A stretch of 22,251 bases of DNA from Prevotella sp. UBA746 (GCA_002298545.1 DBKQ01000111.1:34450-56700), one strand, 5' to 3'; positions 7,094 to 15,997 are shown, counted from the stretch's first letter. The notes: generated by a model from the sequence alone, not told the origin. Numbers and translations are program-made.

Positions 7094-7206
7094 CGGTATT
7101 GCAAGAAATTTATCGTCCATAACATAGCATTTCCATGTAAAGCATGCTATTTACTTTGTTTTACGTATAAAGTATCTGTGTTCTTCCGTGTAATCTATGT
7201 AGAAAT

Positions 7207-7242
7207 AAAAATCCGCAGGACAATATTATATTGCCTGCGGAT
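7207..7242 (-). terminator. pgk intrinsic terminator
   Basis: ATCCGCAGG (7211-7219) pairs with CCTGCGGAT (7234-7242). After a bulged A at 7220, CAATA (7221-7225) pairs with TATTG (7229-7233), closing on a 3-base loop. On the minus strand the stem runs straight into TTTT (7207-7210). It lies 28 nt beyond the pgk stop. On the plus strand the nearest T run (7248-7252) is 5 nt after the stem, which is less typical. Confidence 0.85.
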
Positions 7243-7270
7243 AAATCTTTTTATAACAGAATTAAAATGT

Positions 7271-8518
7271 TTACTTTTCAATAGCTGCTACTCCTGGAAG
7301 CTCCTTGCCCTCAATTGCCTCGAGCAATGCACCACCACCAGTAGAGATATATGAAACTTTGTCTGCCAAACCGAACTTGTTGATACAAGCTACTGAGTCA
7401 CCACCACCGATGAGTGAGAATGCTCCGTTTGCTGTTGCCTCTGCAATTGCTTCAGCGATTGCTTTTGAACCACCGGCAAATGTATCAAACTCGAACACTC
7501 CTGCAGGACCGTTCCAAAGGATTGTCTTCGCTGCCTTAATTGCCTCGGCAAATGCCTTACGTGCCTCTGGACCGGCATCCATACCTTCCCATGCGTCTGG
7601 AATATTCTTCACGTCACATACCTGTGTATTGGCATTGTTGCTGAAGTCATCACCTGCAAGACAATCTGTTGCAAGAACAAGGTTTACACCTTTCTCCTTT
7701 GCCTTTTTTATTACGTCGAGAGCTACATCCAGCTTGTCATCCTCACAGATAGACTTACCAATCTTACCGCCCTGTGCCTTTGAGAAGGTGTATGTCATAC
7801 CACCACAAAGAATGAGGTTGTCTACCTTGTCGAGAAGATTCTCGATAATACCGATTTTGGTAGAAACCTTTGAACCACCCATGATTGCAGTAAACGGACG
7901 CTTGATGTCTGAAAGTACTTTGTGTACTGCATCAACTTCCTTCTCCATCAAATAACCAAGCATCTTGTGATCTTTATCGAAGAACTCATCGATTACGGCC
8001 GTTGAAGCATGCTTGCGGTGAGCTGTACCAAATGCATCCATTACATAGCAGTCTGCATACGAAGCAAGTTTCTTGGCAAAATCCTTCTGCTTTTTCTTCA
8101 TCTCCTCTTTTGCCTGAGCATAAGCAGGATCTTCCTTGTCAATACCTACTGGCTTACCTTCTTCCTCTGCATAGAAACGGAGATTCTCCAAGAGTAAAGC
8201 TTCGCCAGCCTTGAGTGCAGCCACTTCCTTATCTGCATTAGCACAGTCTGGAGCGAATTTTACATCTACACCAAGTGCATCTGAAACGTTCTTTACAATC
8301 TGACTAAGCGACAGCTTTGGATTCACCTTGCCTTTTGGCTTACCCATATGGCTCATCATGATAAGTGCGCCACCGTCCGAAAGTACTTTCTTTAATGTTG
8401 GGAGGGCACCACGGATACGTGTATCATCTGTTACATTTCCATTCTCATCCAATGGCACATTAAAATCAACGCGTACGATTGCCTTTTTTCCGGCAAAGTT
8501 GAAATCTTCGATTTTCAT
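7271..8518 (-). CDS. pgk: Phosphoglycerate kinase
   Basis: This enzyme transfers the phosphate of 1,3-bisphosphoglycerate to ADP, the first ATP-forming step of glycolysis, directly after the gapA reaction. The 415-residue protein has the N-domain substrate loops RVDFNVPLDENG (about 16-27) and SHMGKPKG (about 57-64). GGSKVSTKI lies near the middle. The C-domain has the nucleotide-site motif WNGPAGVFE and the GGGDSVA loop. Length suits the slightly long Bacteroidota type. It has its own promoter and terminator, and is separated from gapA by mscL and frr. Confidence 0.98.
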   Translation of the reverse strand: MKIEDFNFAGKKAIVRVDFNVPLDENGNVTDDTRIRGALPTLKKVLSDGGALIMMSHMGKPKGKVNPKLSLSQIVKNVSDALGVDVKFAPDCANADKEVAALKAGEALLLENLRFYAEEEGKPVGIDKEDPAYAQAKEEMKKKQKDFAKKLASYADCYVMDAFGTAHRKHASTAVIDEFFDKDHKMLGYLMEKEVDAVHKVLSDIKRPFTAIMGGSKVSTKIGIIENLLDKVDNLILCGGMTYTFSKAQGGKIGKSICEDDKLDVALDVIKKAKEKGVNLVLATDCLAGDDFSNNANTQVCDVKNIPDAWEGMDAGPEARKAFAEAIKAAKTILWNGPAGVFEFDTFAGGSKAIAEAIAEATANGAFSLIGGGDSVACINKFGLADKVSYISTGGGALLEAIEGKELPGVAAIEK

Positions 8519-8600
8519 AATTCTTTGTTCTTTATGTTTTATAAAACTTATTTGTTCCTTTTCTATGAGTTATAAGTTGTATTTACTACATCCTATATTG

Positions 8601-8608
8601 CAAAAGTA
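8601..8608 (-). promoter_or_regulatory. -7 element (TACTTTTG) for pgk
   Basis: The minus strand reads TACTTTTG, matching TAnnTTTG. Transcription would start near 8594, giving a leader of about 75 nt. No TTTG is seen at the upstream distance. The leader contains the 12-bp palindrome GTTTTATAAAAC (8536-8547). Apart from this and a direct repeat AAATGCAA (8666-8673 and 8676-8683), nothing was recognised in the 211-bp gap before rsmA, including no clear rsmA terminator. Confidence 0.5.
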
Positions 8609-8729
8609 CAAAAAATGTTCGTCTTTTTGAGGTTTAACATCCAATATTTTACGAATTTTGACACGAAATGCAACCAAATGCAAAACTGATATTGCAAAAG
8701 ATATGTGTTTGAGTTATTCTTTTCCTCAT

Positions 8730-9539
8730 TTAAGGCATCTTACCTTGTTGATTCAGCTTGTCCGAAACGAGATTCGTAAGCTCTACAAACTGCTCAATGG
8801 ATAGCTGTTCCGGACGTTTTGTCATTAGCTCGTGGGTAAAGAATTCATCTGATGTCTCCATACCGTTGAGTATCTGCCGAAGTGATACTCTGAGCATCTT
8901 ACGACGCTGGTTAAAGACTGTCTTAACGACTCGTTTAAACAACGCTTCATCACAACCAAGCTTGCTCACATTATTCCGGGTCATTCGTATTACTGCACTC
9001 TTCACCTTTGGGGGCGGATTGAATACATTCTCGTCTACGGTAAAGAGATATTCCACATCATACCAGGCTTGTGTCAGTACGCTCAAGATTCCATACTGCT
9101 TGTTACCTGGCTTCGATGCCATACGCTGCGCCACTTCGCGTTGTATCATTCCTGTACAACAAGGTATGAGGTCGCGGTTGTCGAGCATCTTGAAGAATAT
9201 TTGCGACGAAATGTCATACGGATAATTGCCGGTAAGGACGAACTGCTTCCCGTCAAACACTTTATTTAAATCCATACGCAGGAAATCCTCACCTATTATA
9301 TTATCACGAAGCATTGGGTATGCCTCATTGAGATAGGCTACTGATTCACGGTCTATCTCGACGACCTTCACTATACGGTTCTTTGCTGTCAGATATTGCG
9401 TAAGCACGCCCATTCCTGGTCCCACTTCAAGTATCGGTATCTCTGGGCACGCATCTACAGTATCGGCAATACCCTTTGCTACGTTAAGGTCTGTAAGGAA
9501 ATGCTGACCTAAATTTTTCTTCGGACGTACTGCTTTCAT
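8730..9539 (-). CDS. rsmA: 16S rRNA (adenine1518-N6/adenine1519-N6)-dimethyltransferase
   Basis: RsmA (KsgA) dimethylates two adjacent adenines in the 3' terminal helix of 16S rRNA during small-subunit maturation, using S-adenosylmethionine. The 269-residue protein starts with KKNLGQHFL (7-15). It has the SAM motif LEVGPGMGVLT (37-47), the acidic EID (61-63) and the catalytic motif GNYPYDIS (104-111). Many homologues have NLPY or NFPY where this has NYPY, a conservative change. FNPPPKVKSAV (about 172-182) and FNQRRKMLR are family motifs of the C-terminal part. It follows cdd after 70 nt in which no promoter was recognised, so it may be the last gene of the long minus-strand run. Confidence 0.97.
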   Translation of the reverse strand: MKAVRPKKNLGQHFLTDLNVAKGIADTVDACPEIPILEVGPGMGVLTQYLTAKNRIVKVVEIDRESVAYLNEAYPMLRDNIIGEDFLRMDLNKVFDGKQFVLTGNYPYDISSQIFFKMLDNRDLIPCCTGMIQREVAQRMASKPGNKQYGILSVLTQAWYDVEYLFTVDENVFNPPPKVKSAVIRMTRNNVSKLGCDEALFKRVVKTVFNQRRKMLRVSLRQILNGMETSDEFFTHELMTKRPEQLSIEQFVELTNLVSDKLNQQGKMP

Positions 9540-9609
9540 TTATTCTTTTTCTTTCTTTTCAATATTTCAATTTTTTAATCTCTCAATATTATTAATGTAT
9601 TATCTAACA

Positions 9610-10083
9610 TCATTTCAGGTCTGTAAACGACAATGGCATTAGATTACGGATTGAATCCATCACATAAACGCCCTTCTTGCCGTAGAGTAGGATATGCAGC
9701 GGCTGCGAATATTTCTGCTCTATCTCTACCATCGCCTGGCGACATGTGCCGCATGGTGATACTGGCTCTTGCGTAAAGCCGTCTTCGTTTCTTGCAGCTA
9801 TCGCTATACTTAGTATTGCTTTATCCGGATAATTTGCTTGAGCAGCAAAAATGGCGGAGCGTTCTGCACAGATTGTTACCGAAAAGGCTGCATTCTCCTG
9901 GTTTGCTCCTTTTATCACCTTTCCTCCTTCAAGTCTTACAGCTGCTCCGACACGAAATTTGGAATACGGCGAATACGAGTTGTCTGTTGCCTGTATAGCG
10001 GTTTCCACCAACACTTTATCTTCTTCTGCGAGCTCCTCCATCTGACAGAGTCTGATGTCTGAGAAAACATTTACTTTTTCCAT
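9610..10083 (-). CDS. cdd: Cytidine deaminase
   Basis: It deaminates cytidine and deoxycytidine to uridine and deoxyuridine for pyrimidine salvage. The 157-residue protein is the short, homotetrameric type with three Cys zinc ligands: Cys72 in TICAERSAI (catalytic Glu74), and Cys111 and Cys114 in SPCGTCRQAMVE. NSYSPYSKFRVGAA (35-48) and GANQENAAFSVT (59-70) form the nucleoside-binding side. It begins 26 nt after the lipoprotein gene, with no promoter match in the gap, so co-transcription is likely. Confidence 0.96.
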   Translation of the reverse strand: MEKVNVFSDIRLCQMEELAEEDKVLVETAIQATDNSYSPYSKFRVGAAVRLEGGKVIKGANQENAAFSVTICAERSAIFAAQANYPDKAILSIAIAARNEDGFTQEPVSPCGTCRQAMVEIEQKYSQPLHILLYGKKGVYVMDSIRNLMPLSFTDLK

Positions 10084-10109
10084 AACTTTATTATATTAAG
10101 GTTTAACTA

Positions 10110-11591
10110 TCATTCTTTTGTTTCCTCTACATACTCATAGCAACCCATATCAGGTTCATCATCGCGTTTCCGCCCGTCACGGTCTAATGGCTCTGAATAT
10201 CCACTTTCCTTTGATGCTGCACCTATTGCCCTTGACTTCTTACTTAAATGGAAGTCGTAATGTTGTTTTGATGCATCTACAAGACGGAAGTTCTTCTCGC
10301 CTCCCGATACGGTATCTATCTGCACAGAGTCTGCATTTTCCCAAATTACATTTTTTATCTTGTCACTGTCGTCAAGGGAGTCTGTCCTCAATATCGAGTT
10401 TATGAATTTGTAAGAGTATGCCACTGTCGAATCCTGAACGACTCCCATCACGACATCATCGGCATATCCCGTTACTATTGTATTCACGCAATCCATCTGA
10501 TATAACGGATAGTCGTGCTTACCGCTCTCGTCGCTTATGCCATTGCTGAAGCGTAAGGCTGCACCGCGATTTGAATCGAAAGGATAGAACTGTGCTATTG
10601 TACAGTTGAGCAACAACGCCCCTCCGCCATATATTGCAACACAGTCGTTGAGGGTATTGGTAAGCTGACTGTTTCTTACATCAACAACGCTGTTTACGGT
10701 TTTTAGTCCGTAACCCTGACAGTTGTGTACTGTACTGTTATATAAAGCGAGTTTAAGCTTACTCACATTCGAAGAGTCGCACACTATTCCGTTGAACGTG
10801 CTGTGTGTATCGGTATACGACATTATGTTCTCATATGATGAACTATGGAAGTGTATTCCGTTCCATTGTCCGCTTACCATGTCATACGGAAGATAGTCAA
10901 ACATCCTGTCCGTACGGTCTCCCCTGAAGGTAATGTTCTTGTCGGCTGTTCCTTCTGCCAGCAATCTGCCGTATACATCGAGCTTTGCTCCCGAATGGAA
11001 ATAAAGTGTTGTTCCGGGCACAATACGTGCCGTCGCAGAACTGTCAATTCTCATATCTCCGTAAATCACGATAGGTCTGTCGGAGGAGATAACAGTGTCG
11101 CCTTTTATTCTTAGATTTTTCACGATATCTGCATCCCAGGAATAGGCATTGAGATTTATTTTCTGCTCCACACCGCTTTCGAGGGTAAACACAAGATTGT
11201 CTTCCATGAACACTGGACCAATTTTGTTGTTGCGTGGCGAAGTCAGTTCTATGTTCACAAATATGCTATCCTTGTTTCTTATCTCTACATCTGTGGTCTG
11301 AAAACCTGATTCTTTACTGAGGTATGTTCCGTCTACATTGATGCGAAAGCCGGAACGTTCGCCATTTGCAAGACGCACATTGGTACAACGGATACCGTCG
11401 CCAGACTTGTTGTATACCCACAACGATTTTCGACTTGTAGGAACTTTTGAGAAAACGGTATCCATCTTTATGGTATCCGAAGAGAAAGTAAGCAAGTTAT
11501 TTGGCGAATTCGAAAACGAATCGTCGTCGCTGCAACTTGCTGCGAGCAATATTACTGCCGCTACATAAAAAATTGTCTTTATATATTTCAT
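10110..11591 (-). CDS. Predicted surface-exposed lipoprotein with right-handed beta-helix
   Basis: The function is not known. The 493-residue protein has a lipoprotein signal peptide ending LLAASC, with lipid-carrying Cys20. The residues after the Cys are SDDDS, resembling the acidic lipoprotein export signal that sends Bacteroidota lipoproteins to the cell surface. Residues about 150-430 are rich in short beta strands with Asn turns (for example AIYGGGALLLNCTIAQFY and VRNSQLTNTLNDCV), consistent with a parallel beta-helix. The C-terminus has DRDGRKRDDEPDMGCYEY (469-486), like the ending of many secreted beta-helix proteins of the choice-of-anchor Q type. Beta-helix folds often bind or cleave polysaccharides, but no catalytic residues were recognised. 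It lies between nadE (59 nt upstream) and cdd, an unexpected place for a surface protein. Confidence 0.8.
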   Translation of the reverse strand: MKYIKTIFYVAAVILLAASCSDDDSFSNSPNNLLTFSSDTIKMDTVFSKVPTSRKSLWVYNKSGDGIRCTNVRLANGERSGFRINVDGTYLSKESGFQTTDVEIRNKDSIFVNIELTSPRNNKIGPVFMEDNLVFTLESGVEQKINLNAYSWDADIVKNLRIKGDTVISSDRPIVIYGDMRIDSSATARIVPGTTLYFHSGAKLDVYGRLLAEGTADKNITFRGDRTDRMFDYLPYDMVSGQWNGIHFHSSSYENIMSYTDTHSTFNGIVCDSSNVSKLKLALYNSTVHNCQGYGLKTVNSVVDVRNSQLTNTLNDCVAIYGGGALLLNCTIAQFYPFDSNRGAALRFSNGISDESGKHDYPLYQMDCVNTIVTGYADDVVMGVVQDSTVAYSYKFINSILRTDSLDDSDKIKNVIWENADSVQIDTVSGGEKNFRLVDASKQHYDFHLSKKSRAIGAASKESGYSEPLDRDGRKRDDEPDMGCYEYVEETKE

Positions 11592-11636
11592 CAGATATAT
11601 AACGAAGATTTACCGTTTATATTGTATTTCATCCGC

Positions 11637-11652
11637 AAAACGAGCTCGTTTT
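11637..11652. repeat. 16-bp perfect palindrome at the nadE 3' end
   Basis: AAAACGAGCTCGTTTT is perfectly self-complementary and overlaps the first two bases of the nadE stop triplet (11651-11653 on this map). As RNA it gives a 6-bp stem with a 4-base loop and a T-rich end, weak because only two pairs are GC. It could be a weak attenuator, a protein-binding site or chance. Confidence 0.5.
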
Positions 11653-13591
11653 ATAATTTGTCTATTTCATTAAGCCATATTGTACTGTCGGCATCCGACG
11701 GCATGCGCCAGTCACCGCGCGGACTTAAACTAACACTTCCTACTTTCGGTCCGTCTGGCAGACAAGAGCGCTTAAACTGTTGATTGAAAAATCTGCGGGT
11801 AAACTCTCTTAACCAATGCTTAATGACTTTTTCGTCATACTCTCCTACTCTATCGTCTGTTCCGTCAAATGCTTTTTTGGCAAGCATGAATAATTTCGAC
11901 GGACGGAAGCCAAAACGGAGAAAATGGTAGAGGAAGAAGTCATGAAGCTCGTATGGTCCTACGAGATCTTCTGTCTTCTGCGAGATATTGCCTTTTTCGT
12001 CTGCCGGAATAAGTTCCGGACTTATCGGTGTGTCTATTATGTCGAGTAGTGTTTCCCTTGCTTTTCCGTCCACTTCGTTTACGGCAACATGACGCACCAT
12101 ATGTTTTATGAGTGTCTTCGGGATACTGCAGTTTACGCCATACATGCTCATGTGGTCTCCATTATATGTCGCCCATCCGAGTGCAAGTTCCGACAAATCG
12201 CCTGTCCCTATCACGAGACCTCCTAACTTATTGCTCAAATCCATAAGTATCTGTGTACGCTCTCTTGCCTGTGAATTTTCATAAGTCACGTCATGTACTT
12301 TGGCATCATGCTGGATGTCTTTGAAATGTTGCATCACGGATGATGATATATTTATCTCCATCTGTGATACTCCAAGACTCTCCATCAATGCCACGGCATT
12401 GTCATGTGTCCTGTCTGTAGTGCCAAAGCCGGGCATGGTTACTCCAACGATTCCCTTGCGCGACAGTGATAACTTGTCGAATGTCTTTACACATACGAGC
12501 AACGCTAATGTACTGTCCAGTCCTCCGCTAATTCCCACAACTACTGTCTTACAGTTTGTATGTACAAGTCGTTTTGCGAGTCCCATCATCTGTATGGAGA
12601 ATATCTCACCGCAACTTGAATTCATATCTTCTGTTGTCGGGATAAACGGTAGCGGATTGTAGGTCCTTTCAAGTTTAAAGTCACGTTTCTTTACCGGGAG
12701 GGTATCGACATAATCGGCAACACAGTTTTTCTGTGCACTCATGTACGTACTGTTTGCTCTACGCTCGTTGCGCAACTTCTCTACATCGATTTGCGTTACA
12801 ATTGTCTGTGGATTTAGCGAGAATCGTTCTGCTCTCTCTATCATCTGACCATTCTCACAGATAAAGGCATTTCCACCGTACACTACGTCTTGCGTACTTT
12901 CACCGAAACCGCAGCTGCTATAGATATATCCAGTTATCGTACGGGCACTCTGCTGTCTTATCAACGTTTCGAGATAGGCATGCTTACCTATTAGTTCGTC
13001 ACTTGCCGACAGATTGAATATCAATTCTGCTCCTGCAAGGGCGAGCCTATTGCTCGGTGGTACCGGTGCCCATACATCCTCACAGATTTCTATTCCGAAA
13101 CATACACCGTCTGTGGTACGGAAAATCTTGGAATTTGAATCTACGGTAATGTCTTTGCCGGCAAAATGTATGTCGGTCGACTTTAGGTCTTGCGATGAAG
13201 CAAACCAGCGCTTCTCGTAAAACTCGCTATAATTCGGGAGATATGTCTTCGGAACAATACCAAGTATTTCTCCTTTTTGGATTACTGCTGCACAATTTAA
13301 CAACAGATCACCTACAACGACTGGTATGCCTACAATCGTTATGATATCTAAATTGCAAGTTTTATCAAGCAAATCTCCGATGGCATGTTCTGCTTCTTCG
13401 AGAAGTATTCTCTGTCGGAAAAGATCCTGACAGGAATACCCCGTAACCGACAATTCTGGGAATACGATTATCTCTACTCCTTCCTTGTCGGCACTTTCCA
13501 CCATCGACTCTATTTGTTCTATGTTATATTGACAGTTTGCAACCTTTACTGCCGGAATAGCCGAGGCTATCTTTATAAATCCGTTTTGCAT
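11651..13591 (-). CDS. nadE: Glutamine-dependent NAD+ synthetase
   Basis: It converts deamido-NAD to NAD+ with ATP, using ammonia released from glutamine by its own N-terminal domain. The 646-residue protein joins two domains. The first is a nitrilase-type amidase with the triad Glu46 (FPELSVTGYSC), Lys115 (VPKTYLPNY) and Cys170 (GIEICEDVWAP). The second is an ammonia-dependent synthetase with the ATP-binding motif GISGGLDST (353-361). Other synthetase motifs are GTGDLSELALGW and SPRGDWRMPSD near the C-terminus. Length and order match the long, glutamine-using form. It starts 9 nt after the Smr gene, so the two are probably co-transcribed. Confidence 0.97.
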   Translation of the reverse strand: MQNGFIKIASAIPAVKVANCQYNIEQIESMVESADKEGVEIIVFPELSVTGYSCQDLFRQRILLEEAEHAIGDLLDKTCNLDIITIVGIPVVVGDLLLNCAAVIQKGEILGIVPKTYLPNYSEFYEKRWFASSQDLKSTDIHFAGKDITVDSNSKIFRTTDGVCFGIEICEDVWAPVPPSNRLALAGAELIFNLSASDELIGKHAYLETLIRQQSARTITGYIYSSCGFGESTQDVVYGGNAFICENGQMIERAERFSLNPQTIVTQIDVEKLRNERRANSTYMSAQKNCVADYVDTLPVKKRDFKLERTYNPLPFIPTTEDMNSSCGEIFSIQMMGLAKRLVHTNCKTVVVGISGGLDSTLALLVCVKTFDKLSLSRKGIVGVTMPGFGTTDRTHDNAVALMESLGVSQMEINISSSVMQHFKDIQHDAKVHDVTYENSQARERTQILMDLSNKLGGLVIGTGDLSELALGWATYNGDHMSMYGVNCSIPKTLIKHMVRHVAVNEVDGKARETLLDIIDTPISPELIPADEKGNISQKTEDLVGPYELHDFFLYHFLRFGFRPSKLFMLAKKAFDGTDDRVGEYDEKVIKHWLREFTRRFFNQQFKRSCLPDGPKVGSVSLSPRGDWRMPSDADSTIWLNEIDKL

Positions 13592-13600
13592 AAATGGTGT

Positions 13601-14698
13601 TTAGTGGATTGTTATCTGTGTCGCTCCATATCCATATTCCTGGAATGAAGCATCTTGATAAGTAAAGCTCTTGTACCTGTACTTCAACTCGTGGATAACG
13701 GCATTGCGTAAAACGCCGTTGCCCTTACCGTGTATGAAGATGATTTTCATACCCTTGTTTTTCTTGAATTCTTCTATCGTCTTGCGGAACACGTCGAGCT
13801 GATAATTCAGTATGTCGGCATTCGACATTCCTGCTGTTGTATCGAGCAGTTCTGAAGCATGGAGATCTATAACGAGGGGTTCGTTGTTGTCGTGTTTCTT
13901 GCTGCTTTCCTTACGTGCCGGTGCTGTAACGTCTATCTTTTGCTTTTCAAGCATTTTTTCCTTCAACTTATTACTGTCGATTGACAGCTCCTTTACTGCA
14001 ACTCCATTCTCTACTACTGGAATGACGAGAGCGTCTTCATCGAAGAAATCATTCTCACGGAACGTATGGAGCTTGTAGAATTTTACCGGGTCTATGCGAA
14101 GCCTTACGTCAAGTGTTGGCTGCAACTGATATGGCTTGCCTACTTTATAGGAGGTGAGCTGTATTGCCCCATTTTTGAAATCTGCAATGTCTTCTATTCT
14201 TACCTCTGATATCAGAAGCTTTGTGTTTGGCTCCAGCTCGTTATGCGACAGAAGGGTCCACTCCTTGCCGTCGAATAAGGAATAGGTATACGACAGGAAA
14301 TAATTACTGTCGTTTATGGCATATAGATGAAACTTCGTATTGCTGATTTGTTTTTTGTCTTGAGGAACAAAACCTAAATACATGCTTACTGTCTCTGCTC
14401 CTGAACGCTCTACAACATGGATATGTGTATCGCTGTTCACTTTATCAAGTATCTCGTCATTATGAATGGCGTTTTCTTTCTTTATCTGACGTTTGTTGTA
14501 GTCGTTGTCCTGAGCCGGTATCATCTTCTGGACTGTTGTTGCCTGCTTATCGTCGTTTACAACAACAAGGTCGTTTACCATCGTAGGGATTTGAAAGCCG
14601 TCTTCATCTTCTACGAGGGCTATGCTGCTACTCTGGAAGCCTGCTATGACGCCTCCTCCTGTAGTACTCAGAAATCTTACTTTGTCTCCTATTTTCAT
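13601..14698 (-). CDS. DUF2027 / Smr-domain protein
   Basis: The protein is 365 residues from the ATG at 14698 (MKIGDKVRFLSTTGGG). This start is preferred because related DUF2027 proteins begin at this motif; a GTG 14 codons upstream would add only a low-complexity tail. The N-terminal 50 residues look like a small beta-barrel (KIGDKVRFL, GGGVIAGFQ), and the middle (about 90-240) is the DUF2027 region. A Lys-rich linker leads to a C-terminal Smr (small MutS-related) domain with IDLHASEL (277-284) and HGKGNGVLR (323-331). Smr domains are often nucleases. Canonical LDLHG has become IDLHA here, but the HGKG motif is intact. It is not MutS2, since no MutS ATPase is present. Its target is unknown. 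It follows queA after 60 nt and precedes nadE by 9 nt. Confidence 0.85.
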   Translation of the reverse strand: MKIGDKVRFLSTTGGGVIAGFQSSSIALVEDEDGFQIPTMVNDLVVVNDDKQATTVQKMIPAQDNDYNKRQIKKENAIHNDEILDKVNSDTHIHVVERSGAETVSMYLGFVPQDKKQISNTKFHLYAINDSNYFLSYTYSLFDGKEWTLLSHNELEPNTKLLISEVRIEDIADFKNGAIQLTSYKVGKPYQLQPTLDVRLRIDPVKFYKLHTFRENDFFDEDALVIPVVENGVAVKELSIDSNKLKEKMLEKQKIDVTAPARKESSKKHDNNEPLVIDLHASELLDTTAGMSNADILNYQLDVFRKTIEEFKKNKGMKIIFIHGKGNGVLRNAVIHELKYRYKSFTYQDASFQEYGYGATQITIH

Positions 14699-14758
14699 AT
14701 TGCTTTTATTTTTCTCTGTTAATTTTGACTTTCTGCTCACATAATTATATTTTCTCTA

Positions 14759-15979
14759 CTATGGTATCAGTAGTGAACTGTCTCCATAGCTCAGGAATCT
14801 GAATTCGTGGGCAAGGGCATAATCGTATATTCTTCTCCAATCGCCATGCAGGAATGCACTGACAAGTAGCAATAGTGTACTTTGCGGCTGATGGAAATTT
14901 GTTACAAGCATCTTTACTATCTTGTAATTGTAGCCTGGCACGATTATTATCTGTGTGGAGAAATGTATGGTGTTTACTTTATGTCTGTCCATATACTTCA
15001 AAATCTGTCTCATCGAATCGGCAGATGACATAATGCTTGCATCTTCGTCATACGGCTCCCATTGTTCTACATGAAGCTCTTCTTCTGTCAAATCTGGATT
15101 TGACGCCAGTTTCAATCCTACATAGTATAGACTTTCGAGTGTTCGTACACTTGTCGTTCCTACTGCTATCGCCTTTCCGTCGTGGCGGATAAGTTTCTCG
15201 ATAGTGGAGCGATGCACGCAGATAAATTCTGAGTGCATGTCATGACCGCCTATTTCGTCGCTCTTCACTGGCTTGAAGGTTCCTGCTCCCACATGCAGCG
15301 TTATTTCTTCGCGGTCTACGCCATGAGCGTCTATCGACGCCAGTACTTTATCCGTGAAATGCAGTCCTGCTGTCGGTGCTGCCACACTGCCCTTGATTTT
15401 TGAATACACCGTCTGATAGGTTGTCTTGTCGCTTTCCTGCGTGTCGCGGTTTAGATATGGGGGGATTGGCAACTCTCCTGCTGCATCAAGGATATCGGCA
15501 AACGTAACTTCTGCATTGTTCCATGAGAACTTCACCTCATGGGATGTATGACATTCACCGATATAGTCTACTTTTATTGTTACAGGCTGTCCCTTTACTT
15601 CTATATCTCTACTCAATTGCTGACCTTTCCATTTCTTCAGATTTCCGATGAGACAAAGCCAGGTACATTCTGATGTTGTCTGAAACATCTGCTCATAATC
15701 TGCAGGGCGGTATGGTTCGAGCAAAAAGACTTCTATTAGTGCTCCTGTTTCCTTTCTGAAATGCAGACGTGCCTGTATTACTTTTGTATTGTTGAATATC
15801 ATCAACGCATCTGATGGCAGATATGAGGTGATATTGAAGAACTTGTCTTCTTTTATTTCTCCTTTGTCATATATCAGCAGTTTGCTGTGGTCTCGTTCCT
15901 GAAGGGGAAATTTGGCTATTCGGTCTTCTGTCAGCGGATAATTGTAATCCTTTATCTTTATATGTTTTACTTGTTCCAT
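14759..15979 (-). CDS. queA: S-adenosylmethionine:tRNA ribosyltransferase-isomerase
   Basis: QueA transfers and isomerises the ribose of SAM onto preQ1-modified tRNA to form epoxyqueuosine at wobble position 34. The 406-residue protein has NNTKVIQARL (63-72), TAGLHFTDKVL, LHVGAGTFKPVKSDEI, HDMHSE, VGTTSVRTLESL and the C-terminal TNFHQPQSTLLLLVSAF. It is about 50 residues longer than E. coli QueA, with extra sequence around 80-150, as seen in Bacteroidota. No preQ1 riboswitch was recognised upstream, where only 18 nt separate it from the PAP2 gene. Co-transcription with PAP2 is likely. Confidence 0.97.
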   Translation of the reverse strand: MEQVKHIKIKDYNYPLTEDRIAKFPLQERDHSKLLIYDKGEIKEDKFFNITSYLPSDALMIFNNTKVIQARLHFRKETGALIEVFLLEPYRPADYEQMFQTTSECTWLCLIGNLKKWKGQQLSRDIEVKGQPVTIKVDYIGECHTSHEVKFSWNNAEVTFADILDAAGELPIPPYLNRDTQESDKTTYQTVYSKIKGSVAAPTAGLHFTDKVLASIDAHGVDREEITLHVGAGTFKPVKSDEIGGHDMHSEFICVHRSTIEKLIRHDGKAIAVGTTSVRTLESLYYVGLKLASNPDLTEEELHVEQWEPYDEDASIMSSADSMRQILKYMDRHKVNTIHFSTQIIIVPGYNYKIVKMLVTNFHQPQSTLLLLVSAFLHGDWRRIYDYALAHEFRFLSYGDSSLLIP

Positions 15980-15997
15980 TTCTTTGGTTTTATTTCT

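Noticed and set aside
7305..7955. 216-codon plus-strand open frame
   Set aside because: Antisense to the well-supported pgk gene. The Ala/Ser/Pro-rich translation is a codon-bias shadow.
8536..8547. Palindrome GTTTTATAAAAC in the pgk leader as a terminator or operator
   Set aside because: It is short, has only two GC pairs and lies in AT-rich DNA, so chance is likely.
14699..14740. GTG start 14 codons upstream for the DUF2027-Smr gene
   Set aside because: The extra residues are low-complexity, and the ATG before KIGDKVRFL fits the family start.
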